From NCBI RefSeq assembly GCF_040812395.1, contig NZ_JBFNXH010000003.1:1-64000 (forward strand): a stretch of 64,000 bases of DNA, written 5' to 3'. The position numbers and the translations under genes are program-made. Below, in pieces: positions 50,839 through 59,597 of the stretch. The notes beneath the pieces are model-generated. The model saw nothing but the letters and a program-made list of their open reading frames with translations, was not told where the DNA came from and did no database searches. Within the stretch, counting starts at the first letter, position 1, and every line of letters starts with the position of its first letter. The DNA comes from Paenibacillus_E sp040812395 (GTDB lineage: Bacteria > Bacillota > Bacilli > Paenibacillales > NBRC-103111).

Positions 50839-51396
50839 TTATTTGATATATCGGAAACAAGCTTTGGTATGATCATTAACCATCCCTGTTGCTTGCATAT
50901 ACGCATAGCAAATCGTAGATCCCACGAATTTGAAGCCACGCTTCTTCAAGTCTTTGCTCATCGCATCCGATTGTTCGGTCTTTGCAGGCACCTGGCTTAA
51001 TTCGTCCCAGTGATTAAAAAGTGGCTCTCCGCCCACGAACCCCCAGATATAGCGATCAAAGCTGCCAAACTCTCGTTGGACTTGGAGAAATGCCTTGGCG
51101 TTCTGAACAACAGCCGCAACCTTCAGCCGATTGCGAACAATTCCGGGATTCTGCAGCAGCTCAGTTAGTTTATTATCGTTATAATCCGCAATTAACTGCG
51201 GATCAAAGTGATCGAAAGCCTCGCGGTAATGTTCACGTTTCTTGAGAATCGTATACCAACTTAGGCCCGCTTGCGCCCCTTCCAAATTGAGCATCTCGAA
51301 TAGATGGCGGTCATCATGTATGGGGACGCCCCATTCATGATCATGGTAATCTATATACAAAGGATCTGAATTGACCCAGCCGCATCTTGTTGTCAT
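50839..51396 (-). CDS. tag: DNA-3-methyladenine glycosylase I
   Basis: A 185-residue base-excision enzyme removing 3-methyladenine from DNA. The zinc ligands are Cys5 (TRCGWV), His18 (DYHDHEWG), His176 and Cys180 (NDHTKACFRY), as in Tag; the family signature FEMLNLEGAQAGLSWYTIL and the helix-hairpin-helix part are intact. A GGCGGGTG lies before the ATG. Monocistronic and convergent with the gene at 50472. Confidence 0.95.
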   Translation of the reverse strand: MTTRCGWVNSDPLYIDYHDHEWGVPIHDDRHLFEMLNLEGAQAGLSWYTILKKREHYREAFDHFDPQLIADYNDNKLTELLQNPGIVRNRLKVAAVVQNAKAFLQVQREFGSFDRYIWGFVGGEPLFNHWDELSQVPAKTEQSDAMSKDLKKRGFKFVGSTICYAYMQATGMVNDHTKACFRYIK

Positions 51397-51477
51397 CTTC
51401 TACACCCGCCTTTTTTATAATCGAACATAAGTTCTCTTTCTATTATAAAGGCTGTCTGTACAGAAGTCTAGCTGCCT

Positions 51478-52278
51478 CTATGCATACGATGGGATCTCAT
51501 AGAACTGGATCGTATTATGGCAAAGAATACGTGCCGCCATGTCTACGGGTATTGATTGCAGCCGCGCTATCTGTGCAATCACTTCATGAATCATACGCGG
51601 ATGCGTTTCCTGCCCTGCATAAGGGCCTTCAAATGACCATGGACCATCGGTTTCGACCATCATCTGCTCTATCGGATATCGCCTTACAAGCGACTGAATT
51701 TCTTCTTCGTACAACACATCTGGCGTAATCGAGATATAATAGCCGGAACTTATCATTCGACGAATCGTCAAATCCGCACCCTTGAACCAATGGAAATGAG
51801 CCTTCGCAATCCCATGTTTCTCAAGCAAGTCACATACGATATCAGCATCTTCATACACTGCGTGCAGGACGACAGGCTTTTGCAAGCGAGCGGCAAGACC
51901 AAGAAAGCGATCCAGCAGCTTGATATAGGCTTCCAGATCGAATACTTGCCCTTTCATCCCAGCTTCCTGCCGCATGTAGTAGGGCAAGCCAATTTCACCG
52001 ATTGCGGCCATTTGGCCCGCATGTTTTTCAATCCAACTCACCAATTCAAGAAGCTGTCTCTCATCTGGCAGCGATTGCTCCGGATGATATCCATACGCAG
52101 CAAACACTCGGTCCGGTGCCGCTTCTCTCAGCCTCTTCGTCACTTCGCACGAATCCAAATGCCTAGAAACAGCAATCAGTCCCTGTATATGGCATTCCGA
52201 CAATTCTGAAAGTATGGCTCTTGCCTTCGATTCGTCATACATATCCAAATGAATATGGGCATCAATGCTTCTGATCAT
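51478..52278 (-). CDS. TatD-family metal-dependent hydrolase
   Basis: A 266-residue TIM-barrel hydrolase. MIRSIDAHIHLDMYD holds the HxH metal motif, IGEIGLPYY the glutamate, VVLHAVYEDAD and KAHFHWF two histidines, and MVETDGPWSFEGP the last aspartate. TatD relatives are DNases or other hydrolases; the substrate here is unknown. AAGGAG seven bases before the ATG at 52278 sets the start, which overlaps the end of the ABC ATPase gene by 17 bases. It is the last gene of the TPP-riboswitch operon. Confidence 0.85.
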   Translation of the reverse strand: MIRSIDAHIHLDMYDESKARAILSELSECHIQGLIAVSRHLDSCEVTKRLREAAPDRVFAAYGYHPEQSLPDERQLLELVSWIEKHAGQMAAIGEIGLPYYMRQEAGMKGQVFDLEAYIKLLDRFLGLAARLQKPVVLHAVYEDADIVCDLLEKHGIAKAHFHWFKGADLTIRRMISSGYYISITPDVLYEEEIQSLVRRYPIEQMMVETDGPWSFEGPYAGQETHPRMIHEVIAQIARLQSIPVDMAARILCHNTIQFYEIPSYA

Positions 52279-53038
52279 AACTGATCTCCTTACGCAGCAG
52301 CGCTTGTATATGTAGGCGCATGGTTTGAAACTCAGGCTCATGCAGAACCGCCTCTTGACGGGGCCGAGCGAATGGAATCGTCAGTTCTTCCAACACGGTG
52401 GACGGTTTATTCGATAACACATAAATCCGATCCGATAGAAACAAGGCCTCTTCAATACTATGCGTCACAAACAAAATGGACCGTTTGTTCTGTTCCCATA
52501 TATTTAGCAACCACGCCTGCATATCAAGGCGAGTTAGTGCATCCAGCGAGCCAAATGGCTCGTCCAAACACATAAGCTCTTGTGGACTCAGCAAAGCTCG
52601 CAAAAAGGATACCCGCTGCTGCATACCTCCTGACAGAACATGCGGCAGTTCATTCTCATACCCGCCAAGGCCAACTTTGGGCAGCCATTCTCTTGCTTTT
52701 TCAAGCGCTCTGGCTCTGGATTCGCCTGCAACCTCCATAGCAATAACAACATTGGATTCTATGGAGCGCCAGGGAAACAGCGCCGGTTGCTGCGGCATAT
52801 AGCTGATCATGCCTTTTTTCCCGGTTACATTCGCGCCATTCAACCACACCTCCCCCGCAGTAGGGGGAATAAGACCGCCAACGATGTGAAACAAGGTGCT
52901 TTTTCCACTGCCCGACGGGCCGATAATAGAAACAAATTCGCCATCATTCACATGTAAAGAGATATTTGAAAGCACTGGCACTATTTGCTTTTTCACAGGG
53001 AAAGAATGATGAATGCCCCGAAGCTCTAATTTACTCAT
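52262..53038 (-). CDS. thiZ: ABC transporter ATP-binding protein, thiamine-precursor type
   Basis: A 258-residue nucleotide-binding subunit with Walker A IIGPSGSGKSTLFHI, Q-loop YMPQQPALFPWRS, signature VLSGGMQQRVSFLRAL and Walker B LMCLDEPFGSLD. It matches the nitrate/taurine/HMP-type ATPase group. Together with the permease and the ThiY-like protein, under a TPP riboswitch, it probably energises uptake of a thiamine pyrimidine precursor. It lies 18 bases after the permease gene. Confidence 0.85.
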   Translation of the reverse strand: MSKLELRGIHHSFPVKKQIVPVLSNISLHVNDGEFVSIIGPSGSGKSTLFHIVGGLIPPTAGEVWLNGANVTGKKGMISYMPQQPALFPWRSIESNVVIAMEVAGESRARALEKAREWLPKVGLGGYENELPHVLSGGMQQRVSFLRALLSPQELMCLDEPFGSLDALTRLDMQAWLLNIWEQNKRSILFVTHSIEEALFLSDRIYVLSNKPSTVLEELTIPFARPRQEAVLHEPEFQTMRLHIQALLRKEISYDQKH

Positions 53039-53056
53039 ATACGCAGCCTTCTCCTT

Positions 53057-53824
53057 TTACGACGAACGTTTCGCATTCCAGCGGATCACCAGCTTCTCAA
53101 GTCCCGCAATAAGCCAAAAGAACAACAAGCTCAAACTGACAATGATGATAATCGCAACGAATTCGCGATCTGCCCGGAACGAGGATTTCTGCAAGATCAT
53201 GTAATAGCCAAGCCCTTCGCCACTGCCCAGCCATTCCGCAATTACCGCACCCATCACACTGTACGTCGCTGATATTTTCAGACCTGAGAAGAGGAACGGT
53301 AAAGCGTGCGGAAGCTCTAGCTTATAGAAAATTTGCTGCCTGCTTGCCCCTAGCATCTGCATGTAATTGTACATATTCCTGTCTGTTTGCATGAATCCAT
53401 CCAGTGTGGCCATCGCTACGGGAAAAAAGCAGACCAAAGAAATTAAAATAATTTTAGGAAGAATGCCGAAGCCAAATAAAATAATAAGAAGCGGACCTAG
53501 TGCGATTGTCGGTACATTTTGCGATAAAATAAGAAGCGGATAAAAGCCCGCTTTAAATCCTGGAACCAAATGAAGCAAACTCGCTACTAAAATCCCCACA
53601 CTAACACCCGTACCAAAGCCAATTAACATAATGCGGCTCGTCGCCAGTGTATGTATCCAAACACGCGGAAGATCCGTCGTGCCGTCCGTCATAATCTTAA
53701 ACGGGCTTGGCAATAACCAACTTGCCGTATTCCCCCAAGTCACGGCAAGCTGCCATATAAGCAGCACAAGGATGACCACAATAATAGGTGGCCATCCTGC
53801 TTTATACCAGCGCTGCTGTTTCAT
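53057..53824 (-). CDS. thiX: ABC transporter permease, thiamine-precursor type
   Basis: A 255-residue permease with six membrane segments and the SsuC/ThiX-like coupling motif MATLDGFMQTDRNMYNYMQMLGASRQQIFYKLELPHALPFLFSGLK (EAA-type loop). It forms the channel for the substrate bound by the ThiY-like protein. Its ATG overlaps the preceding stop as TAATG. The substrate is inferred from the riboswitch and neighbours. Confidence 0.86.
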   Translation of the reverse strand: MKQQRWYKAGWPPIIVVILVLLIWQLAVTWGNTASWLLPSPFKIMTDGTTDLPRVWIHTLATSRIMLIGFGTGVSVGILVASLLHLVPGFKAGFYPLLILSQNVPTIALGPLLIILFGFGILPKIILISLVCFFPVAMATLDGFMQTDRNMYNYMQMLGASRQQIFYKLELPHALPFLFSGLKISATYSVMGAVIAEWLGSGEGLGYYMILQKSSFRADREFVAIIIIVSLSLLFFWLIAGLEKLVIRWNAKRSS

Positions 53825-54114
53825 TATCTATACTTCTCTGTCAGCTTGTCCATGGACGCGCCCGACGGGTTAAAATAAATTTTCACTTGGGAGATTACAT
53901 TCGGGCTTCCCATTTCGATCATCGCTTCATTCATTTCCTTAACGATCGCAAGCAGTTGGTCAAGCTCCCCTTCCATTGTCGTCTCAAGCGGATTGACAAT
54001 GTGCTTAACGCCTGACTTGGCGATAACTTCGATCGCGCGATCGACATAAGGGATGACATCCTCGTTGTTTTTCGTTTTCGGGATAATCTGGATACTAACC
54101 AGTGCATTAGCCAT
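53824..54114 (-). CDS. MTH1187-type thiamine-binding protein (DUF77)
   Basis: A 96-residue protein of the MTH1187/YkoF-like ferredoxin-fold group: ALVSIQIIPKTKNNEDVIPYVDRAIEVIAKSGVKHIVNPLETTMEG is the diagnostic stretch. Members bind thiamine or its precursor and often accompany HMP transporters. AAAGGAG precedes the ATG by nine bases. It lies between the ThiY-like gene and the permease gene, overlapping the latter. Confidence 0.85.
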   Translation of the reverse strand: MANALVSIQIIPKTKNNEDVIPYVDRAIEVIAKSGVKHIVNPLETTMEGELDQLLAIVKEMNEAMIEMGSPNVISQVKIYFNPSGASMDKLTEKYR

Positions 54115-54139
54115 TGGACATATCTCCTTTTACACGCAA

Positions 54140-55198
54140 TTATTTCGATGCGGCAGGCAAGAAATCATTCGTGAACGCCTTGTCCACTTCAAGATTTTTC
54201 TCTAGCAGCTTATGCTCCAGCATCCAATTCGCATAGTTTTCCCAAACGCTGAGTTTTTGCTCGCCCCACCGAGGCGCATCATCTTTGTACCGTGGACTGA
54301 GCCATTTCTGACTAGCCAGCACAAGCTTCTTGTCCAGATCGGGAACTGCTTTAATCAAAATATTCGCTGCATCTTCCGGCTTATCGATAGCGAATTGATA
54401 CCCCTTCGCAGCTGCAGCTGTGAACGCTTTTACAAGCTCAGGCTTCTCTTTAATCATTTTCTCGCTTGTCGCCAGAACAGGTGTATAATAATCCAGTTTA
54501 TCCGAATATTTGTTCAAATAAATCATATTGAGCGGCTCGCCGCGAAGTTCCGCGTCAACGCCTGTCCATGCATAATAAATCCAGGCAAAATCAATGTCCC
54601 GCTTCACGGCTGTGAAATAATCCGCATCTCCAATATTAACGATTTTCACTTTGCTGGCGTCTGCTTTCTCTGATTGCATTAGAGATTCAATCATCGCATT
54701 TTCAGCCGGTGCGCCCCATCCGCCATACGTTTTGTTTTCAAAATCCTTCGGTGATTTGATGTTTTTGGCTACAGGCGAAGCAAAGCCGGAGGTGTTATGT
54801 TGAATAACCGCGGCAATCGAAACAAGCGGCACGCCTTGAATGCGACCCTGCGTAATGCCTTCCTGATAACTGACTCCGAATTCGGCCGCTCCGGATGCGA
54901 TCATCGTATCGGCACCGCCTTCACCAGGTTGAATAATTTGAACATTCAAGCCTTCTTGTTCGAAGTAACCCTGATCTTTCGCGACGTACAGTCCTGTGTG
55001 GTTGGTATTTGGCGTCCAATCCAGTACCACTTTGATATCCGTCAATTTCTTGGCTGGCGTTTGGCTTGTGGTTGCAGCCGCCGTTGCCGCAGGTGCAGCC
55101 GTTGATTTCGAATCCGATTTTGCAGGTTGAGTACCGCAACCGGATAACGCAACTGCAACGCTAACCATCATCAGTGATGCCATTTTAGTCCATTTCAT
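54140..55198 (-). CDS. thiY: ABC substrate-binding lipoprotein, HMP/thiamine-precursor type
   Basis: A 352-residue lipoprotein: a hydrophobic signal with lipobox LSGC (cysteine near residue 21), then an Ala/Thr-rich linker and an NMT1/THI5-like binding domain (IKVVLDWTPNTNHTGLYVAKDQGYFEQEGLNV). This domain binds formylaminopyrimidine or HMP precursors of thiamine in characterised relatives. AGAGGGG precedes the ATG at 55198; the frame is open for 10 more codons without a ribosome binding site. It is the first gene after the TPP riboswitch. Confidence 0.9.
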   Translation of the reverse strand: MKWTKMASLMMVSVAVALSGCGTQPAKSDSKSTAAPAATAAATTSQTPAKKLTDIKVVLDWTPNTNHTGLYVAKDQGYFEQEGLNVQIIQPGEGGADTMIASGAAEFGVSYQEGITQGRIQGVPLVSIAAVIQHNTSGFASPVAKNIKSPKDFENKTYGGWGAPAENAMIESLMQSEKADASKVKIVNIGDADYFTAVKRDIDFAWIYYAWTGVDAELRGEPLNMIYLNKYSDKLDYYTPVLATSEKMIKEKPELVKAFTAAAAKGYQFAIDKPEDAANILIKAVPDLDKKLVLASQKWLSPRYKDDAPRWGEQKLSVWENYANWMLEHKLLEKNLEVDKAFTNDFLPAASK

Positions 55199-55231
55199 TC
55201 TAGTTGTCCCCTCTCTTATTTGAACCATAAG

Positions 55232-55258
55232 AAAAAGCCCCCGGAATCCGGGAGCGCC
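55232..55258 (-). terminator. terminator of the TPP riboswitch expression platform
   Basis: On the minus strand GCTCCCGG and CCGGGGGC form the stem with an ATT loop, followed by TTTTTC. It lies between the riboswitch and the thiY start, as needed for termination control. Confidence 0.85.
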
Positions 55259-55317
55259 ATGTGAGTAGAAAATGAAAACCTATTCGGAAAAATTCCGGTT
55301 GGCATACACTTGTGCAA

Positions 55318-55405
55318 ATTCTCTACGCTGGCATTACCCAGATCAGATAAACGGTTAGTGACGTTCCGGTCACAATCTCAGCCTGACTTCTCAAGCTCCC
55401 GTGGG
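55318..55405 (-). promoter_or_regulatory. TPP riboswitch (thi box)
   Basis: On the minus strand the aptamer shows GGGAGC near the beginning, CTGAGA, then an ACCG arm and CTGATCTGGGTAATGCCAGCG followed by TAG, the strongly conserved THI-element blocks in the right order. It is followed by the terminator at 55232-55258. Bound thiamine pyrophosphate should switch off the uptake operon. Confidence 0.93.
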
Positions 55406-55472
55406 TCTTATTGGTTTGTCTCTACCTTACATCAACTTGCTTTCGATTGCAATGCATAACCTCAAAAGACAA

Positions 55473-56324
55473 TTAGACCAGCAGCCATTCTTTTATCTGA
55501 TCCCCCATACGCCTCGCATCCTCATAGCCGAGTTCATGCAAAGCCTCCAACTTCAGAGGATCCTTCTCCATACGACCGACAACCACTTTCGTGGAAGGAC
55601 GAATGACAATCGCACTGCCTTCTCGTTCCATCGTATCAATCATTTCCAACGTTCCATTATAAATTTCGCTGCGATTGACGAGGACATCAACAAGACCGTC
55701 ATATTGCGGGTAAAAGCTCTTTGCCAGCCATCTTTGCTTAAATGGCCTCTTTCGGTAGCCTTTCTCCTTGGTCAAGATGATGACATGCTTCTTGTTCCCG
55801 TCAGAAAGTGATTTCTGCACGGGAATCGGATCGACCAATCCGCCGTCAAACAACGTCCGGCCTTCATAATGAATCGGTGTTGCGACAAATGGAAGCGAGC
55901 TTGAGGCCTGCACAATGGGCATTGTGTTCTGCATAAGCTGATGCTTCGTGTAATAGACCGCTTTACCCGTATGAGCATCCGTTGTACCTATGGCAAACTG
56001 CTGAGATGAATTGTAAAACGTATCATAATCGAACGGAACAAGTTCGTTTGGAAGCACATTAAAAATAAAATCCATGCCAAAAATACTCTTATATCGAAAT
56101 AAATTGCGATAACTTAAATACCTGTAATCGCCTATATATCCGATGGTCACTTGTTTGTTGCGTCCCCGCTGTTTGGCAATGTACGAAACTGCGTTGCAAG
56201 CACCCGCCGAGACGCCAACCACATAAGGAAAATACCAATCTTGTTCCATAAAGTATTCCAAGACTCCTGCGGTGTAGACCCCTCGCATACCCCCGCCTTC
56301 CAGTACGAGTCCTATTCCTTCCAT
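55473..56324 (-). CDS. patatin-like phospholipase
   Basis: A 283-residue patatin-family protein. VLEGGGMRGVYTAGVLEYF is the oxyanion-hole motif, VVGVSAGACNAVSY holds the catalytic serine in GxSxG, and FDGGLVDPIPV holds the catalytic aspartate (DGG). Lipid acyl hydrolysis is expected; the target is unknown. AGAAGGTG eight bases before the ATG at 56324 sets the start. No signal peptide is visible, so it is likely cytosolic or membrane-associated. Monocistronic. Confidence 0.88.
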   Translation of the reverse strand: MEGIGLVLEGGGMRGVYTAGVLEYFMEQDWYFPYVVGVSAGACNAVSYIAKQRGRNKQVTIGYIGDYRYLSYRNLFRYKSIFGMDFIFNVLPNELVPFDYDTFYNSSQQFAIGTTDAHTGKAVYYTKHQLMQNTMPIVQASSSLPFVATPIHYEGRTLFDGGLVDPIPVQKSLSDGNKKHVIILTKEKGYRKRPFKQRWLAKSFYPQYDGLVDVLVNRSEIYNGTLEMIDTMEREGSAIVIRPSTKVVVGRMEKDPLKLEALHELGYEDARRMGDQIKEWLLV

Positions 56325-56444
56325 GATGCACCTTCTTTCTGTCTGTCTCAAGCCCCTTTCTAGCATACAGGAAATGTAAAATAAAAGAAATGCTCTTCCG
56401 TTTTCACTGAAATTTGAAGATCTGAAGCTGCCGTCTATTCATCA

Positions 56445-56489
56445 AAATGGCTGCTCTTCCATCGTTTTTACGACGGAAAGCAGCCATTT
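56445..56489. terminator. bidirectional terminator-like hairpin
   Basis: AAATGGCTGCT-CTT-CCATCG pairs with CGACGG-AA-AGCAGCCATTT. T-runs are short on both sides. On the minus strand it ends the small hydrophilic gene at 56495. Confidence 0.6.
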
Positions 56490-56494
56490 CTCAA

Positions 56495-56665
56495 TTAGGT
56501 TACATTCTTCGTGATGCCATTCAGGCTCGCTGGGAAATCGGCGGCATTTTGCTCCCTGAGTGTTTGCGCTTCCTCGGTAAAATGCGCATGGTTCTGCTGG
56601 TTGGCTTTCGAATCTGCCCGATTATCTGCACGGTCCTTTTTGGGATCGGCGCTATTTTTCGGCAT
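56495..56665 (-). CDS. small hydrophilic protein of unknown function
   Basis: A 56-residue protein rich in Asn, Asp, Ala and Gln (KNSADPKKDRADNRADSKAN then HFTEEAQTLREQNAADFP), with no hydrophobic stretch. GGAGGTG seven bases before the ATG at 56665 is a very strong site. It resembles small abundant proteins of spore formers in composition, but I cannot assign it to a named family. Confidence 0.6.
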   Translation of the reverse strand: MPKNSADPKKDRADNRADSKANQQNHAHFTEEAQTLREQNAADFPASLNGITKNVT

Positions 56666-56735
56666 TGCGTTCACCTCCGTCATCTCAGCCATAGTATGAG
56701 GAGGTCATTCGCATTTTATGCCAGAAAGCCTTTGA

Positions 56736-57615
56736 TTAGAGCTGCCCCTTGTACATCTCTTGATCGACAATGACAGGATCGAAGTGGCGTCCGCGCTCCG
56801 TCTGAAGGAGGTCAAACACACGGTCGAGCTCCCACGCTTTCTTATGCACGCGATCGCTGCACAGAGCATCAAATACATCGGCGATAATAGCTGCGGCAAA
56901 AGTACTCTTTTTCGTATGAAAAGCGAGTTCTATTTCCCCTAGAACTTCTTGTGGAACAACGTCACGCGCTTTTTGATCGCTGCTTGCAGCGTAATCTCCA
57001 CTGGCAGCGAGAACATAAATGTCCTCTACACCTTTAGAAGTCATTTGAGTAAGCACGCCGGAGGCGAATTTTTTCATCGATTGAAGCTCAAACAAGGTTG
57101 CCGAAGATTTAATAATTTCTTCTAGCCCTGACCAGCTCTTCTCAATCGTTTTAATATCACGGTATGAACGCAGTGCAGTTACGACTGTTGTAAACAGTTT
57201 CTACGAAGTCAGCTCCGTGAGCCCTGCGCCGAATAAGCGCTGTGGAATTCCAGTTTTCTCCGATCAAATTCAAAATCCAGCAGAACCATCTTCGTCACTT
57301 GATGAATCTGTTTCTCATCATCCACAATGAGAACGACCCATGGTTCTTCATCGCCCAGCGCTTCATCAACAGAATCCGTATCTTCTTCATCAGCAAAAAG
57401 CAGTTCGTCGTCATGATCGAATGTCTGATCATTTAGTGTCATTGCACGGATTCCTCTTCTTTTGGAAACTGGATGTGAAAAAAGGATCAAAATTTGATCC
57501 AAAACTTCAGCACTCATTCCTTTACCGCCATCCGTATAGATTAGGATAATCTGATCTGCCATCTCATTCTTTAAGTGTATTCGGAATTTTCTGACAATAC
57601 GTGTCGAAAATCAGT
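56736..57615 (-). pseudogene. deleted kinase / receiver-DUF3369-HD-GYP remnant
   Basis: Minus-strand reading from 57615: a histidine-kinase ATPase fragment (RKFRIHLKNE, DGGKGMSAEVLDQI), then the start of a receiver (VVLIVDDEKQIHQVTKM, FEFDRRKLEFHSAYS) that breaks off and shifts frame. After a gap it resumes as ELTS-stop-KLFTTVVTALRSYRDIKTIEKSW, DUF3369 (ATLFELQSMKKFASGVLTQM) and the last part of an HD-GYP domain (IIADVFDALCSDRVHKKAWELDRV). Missing are most of the kinase, most of the receiver and the HD core. A TAG replaces a codon between ELTS and KLFT. The parts match a kinase plus cyclic-di-GMP-phosphodiesterase-type regulator pair. No product is functional. Confidence 0.8.
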
Positions 57616-57759
57616 AAGACCCCTCACATTTTGCGCTTGCCCAGGAAATAAAAACAATTTCCCACCGGAGGAATGATTTCCCCTTAATTGGAGCATTGTA
57701 GTAAAGTCGAACCCCCAACAAACTCCTAGCCACTTACAAACATTCAAGGAGGAAATACA

Positions 57760-58074
57760 ATGACAGAAACCAGACAACATCAAGCTTCCGTCAAACATGC
57801 GGAAGAAACCGCTGAAGCAGCTATTATTGTTGCCCAGAAGGCCGAGCATAAACTTCAAGCTGCCATCACGAAAGCGGATCCACAGGCGATCCAATCCGCT
57901 CAAGCCGCTCTTGTACAAGCGGACCAACAAGTCGCAGATGCACGGGATCAACTACAGACCTTCACTCAGGAGTATGGTCAACAACTGAAACAAACCTCTG
58001 AACAATTAACGCAGGCTTCACAGGACGTTGAAGCTAACCAAGAGAAGTTTCACACCCCTAAACAAATCCGATAA
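57760..58074 (+). CDS. Ala/Gln-rich coiled-coil protein
   Basis: A 104-residue soluble protein predicted to be one long helical region: AEETAEAAIIVAQKAEHKLQ and AQAALVQADQQVADARDQLQ give regular heptads. CAAGGAGG nine bases before the ATG is a strong site. Function unknown. A clear terminator follows, so it is an independent unit and probably well expressed. Confidence 0.65.
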   Translation: MTETRQHQASVKHAEETAEAAIIVAQKAEHKLQAAITKADPQAIQSAQAALVQADQQVADARDQLQTFTQEYGQQLKQTSEQLTQASQDVEANQEKFHTPKQIR

Positions 58075-58091
58075 TGATGTTTATACAGGGA

Positions 58092-58118
58092 GGCGATCAC
58101 TATTGATCGCTTTTTCAT
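58092..58118 (+). terminator. terminator after the coiled-coil gene
   Basis: GCGATC and GATCGC pair around a six-base loop, followed by five T residues. Confidence 0.75.
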
Positions 58119-58184
58119 TTTTTATAGGGATTATGTTAAAATAGTCGGATGAGTTTCTAGTTACTTGGGGAGGCACTGCATGTC

Positions 58185-58820
58185 ATGCTTGTAATTGGTA
58201 TAGCCGGGGGCACCGGATCAGGGAAAACAACTGTTGCTCGTTCGATTATTAATAAATTGGGTTCAACGAACGTCACGTTAATCTCGCAAGATAATTACTA
58301 CTATCATTATGGTGAATTGACTTTAGAAGAACGAAAACGCATGAATTACGATCATCCGAATACTTTCGAAAATGATTTGCTGCTCCAACATTTAGGCGAA
58401 TTAAGAAAAGGAAATCCCGTAGAAATTCCCGTTTACGATTTCTCCCAATATGCGCGATTGCCTGAAACGATTCGGGTCGATGTGAAGCCGATTGTGCTAC
58501 TGGAAGGTATTCATGTGCTGACCGATAAGGAGCTCCGCAGCGCTTTGAATATAAAAGTGTTTGTTGATACAGATCCCGATGTTCGCATACTGCGCCGGCT
58601 TACGCGCGATATTAATGAGCGTGGGAGAACGCTGCAGTCCGTTTACGATCAATATTTAACGACCGTCAAACCGATTCATGATGCATTCATAGAGCCTTCC
58701 AAGAAGTATGCGGATATCATTATTCCGGAAGGCGGAGAGAATGAGATTGGCATTTCGATGCTGACGATCTTAACCGAACGCTATATGGCAGACCATGCGG
58801 CAGACTACGAAATCGGTTAA
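58185..58820 (+). CDS. udk: uridine kinase
   Basis: A 211-residue P-loop kinase that phosphorylates uridine and cytidine for salvage. Walker A GIAGGTGSGKTTVARS, the QDNYYYH and YDHPNTFENDLL substrate loops, and VLLEGIHVL (Walker B-like) are all present; LRRLTRDINERGRT is the lid. Full length. The ATG at 58185 has GGGGAGG about 11 bases upstream; a nearer ATG is out of frame. Monocistronic with its own terminator. Confidence 0.95.
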   Translation: MLVIGIAGGTGSGKTTVARSIINKLGSTNVTLISQDNYYYHYGELTLEERKRMNYDHPNTFENDLLLQHLGELRKGNPVEIPVYDFSQYARLPETIRVDVKPIVLLEGIHVLTDKELRSALNIKVFVDTDPDVRILRRLTRDINERGRTLQSVYDQYLTTVKPIHDAFIEPSKKYADIIIPEGGENEIGISMLTILTERYMADHAADYEIG

Positions 58821-58836
58821 TGCCATTTAATACAAT

Positions 58837-58877
58837 AAAGACACTCCGCAACCAGCTTAGGTTCGAGTGTCTTTTTT
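58837..58877. terminator. bidirectional terminator after udk
   Basis: AAAGACACTC pairs with GAGTGTCTTTTTT around a long loop. It serves udk and the convergent gene at 58885. Confidence 0.75.
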
Positions 58878-58884
58878 CCTTCTA

Positions 58885-59433
58885 TTAAGATGTAGTATCA
58901 TTCTCAGTGTTTATCATTTCCCATCGGTCTGCGTAAGCATGAAATTTCTCATGAAGCGGAACCTCGTATCGGGTTAAGATCACTAGACGAACCTTCTTGA
59001 TCCACTCTTTGAATGACGGATAGGTAACGAACAGATTAGCGTACCGATCGCTCATTGCAAGGAAATAAGGCCCGGGGTTTTTATCCGTTAAAAAGTTCAG
59101 AGATGTGTCCAGCGGGGTATACTTCTTTCTCTTCCCCTCCCAGGCATCAATATCTAAGCTTACTAAAGAAGACGAATGCTTCAGAAAGCTTTCCAGCAGC
59201 TTGACACGCGCATAATACGGCATTTCACATGAGATCCCCATTCTGCGCAATGTTTCCTCGTGCTGCGGGTAGAAAATCGCACGGACAAATTTCCGCTTAT
59301 CTGCCCAAGCCGCAATGCCGTTAACATCATCCTCTGTCCAATCTTCAAACGTCTCGAAAATAAAAAGCGTTCCTCTGCGAGATTGAGCAGGCGGCTCATA
59401 TCCAAAGGGTACTTTCAACTGTTGTTTTGCCAT
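58885..59433 (-). CDS. conserved-type hypothetical protein
   Basis: A 182-residue soluble protein that I do not recognise. It has an acidic-aromatic segment (GTLFIFETFEDWTEDDVNGI), a basic middle (AWEGKRKKYTPLDTSLNFL) and a C-terminal (FKEWIKKVRLVILTRYEVPLHEKF). No membrane segment or signal is present. GAGGAGG six bases before the ATG at 59433 sets the start over 59463. Monocistronic. Confidence 0.6.
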   Translation of the reverse strand: MAKQQLKVPFGYEPPAQSRRGTLFIFETFEDWTEDDVNGIAAWADKRKFVRAIFYPQHEETLRRMGISCEMPYYARVKLLESFLKHSSSLVSLDIDAWEGKRKKYTPLDTSLNFLTDKNPGPYFLAMSDRYANLFVTYPSFKEWIKKVRLVILTRYEVPLHEKFHAYADRWEMINTENDTTS

Positions 59434-59597
59434 GAGGTCCTCCTCTAGCTGAATAATTTGCATCTGACAATTTCACGCCGCACTCTATTGTAGCATACCC
59501 CTGCCGCTTCCATAAAATGCCTGAACGCATTCGCTTCAAAACAACGAATGCGCTATAATTTAAAAGCACCTATTTTCAAATAAGGGAGACCTTTCAG

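Noticed and set aside
54212..54673. 153-codon frame antisense to the ThiY-like gene.
   Set aside because: Overlaps a strongly supported lipoprotein gene; no start signal.
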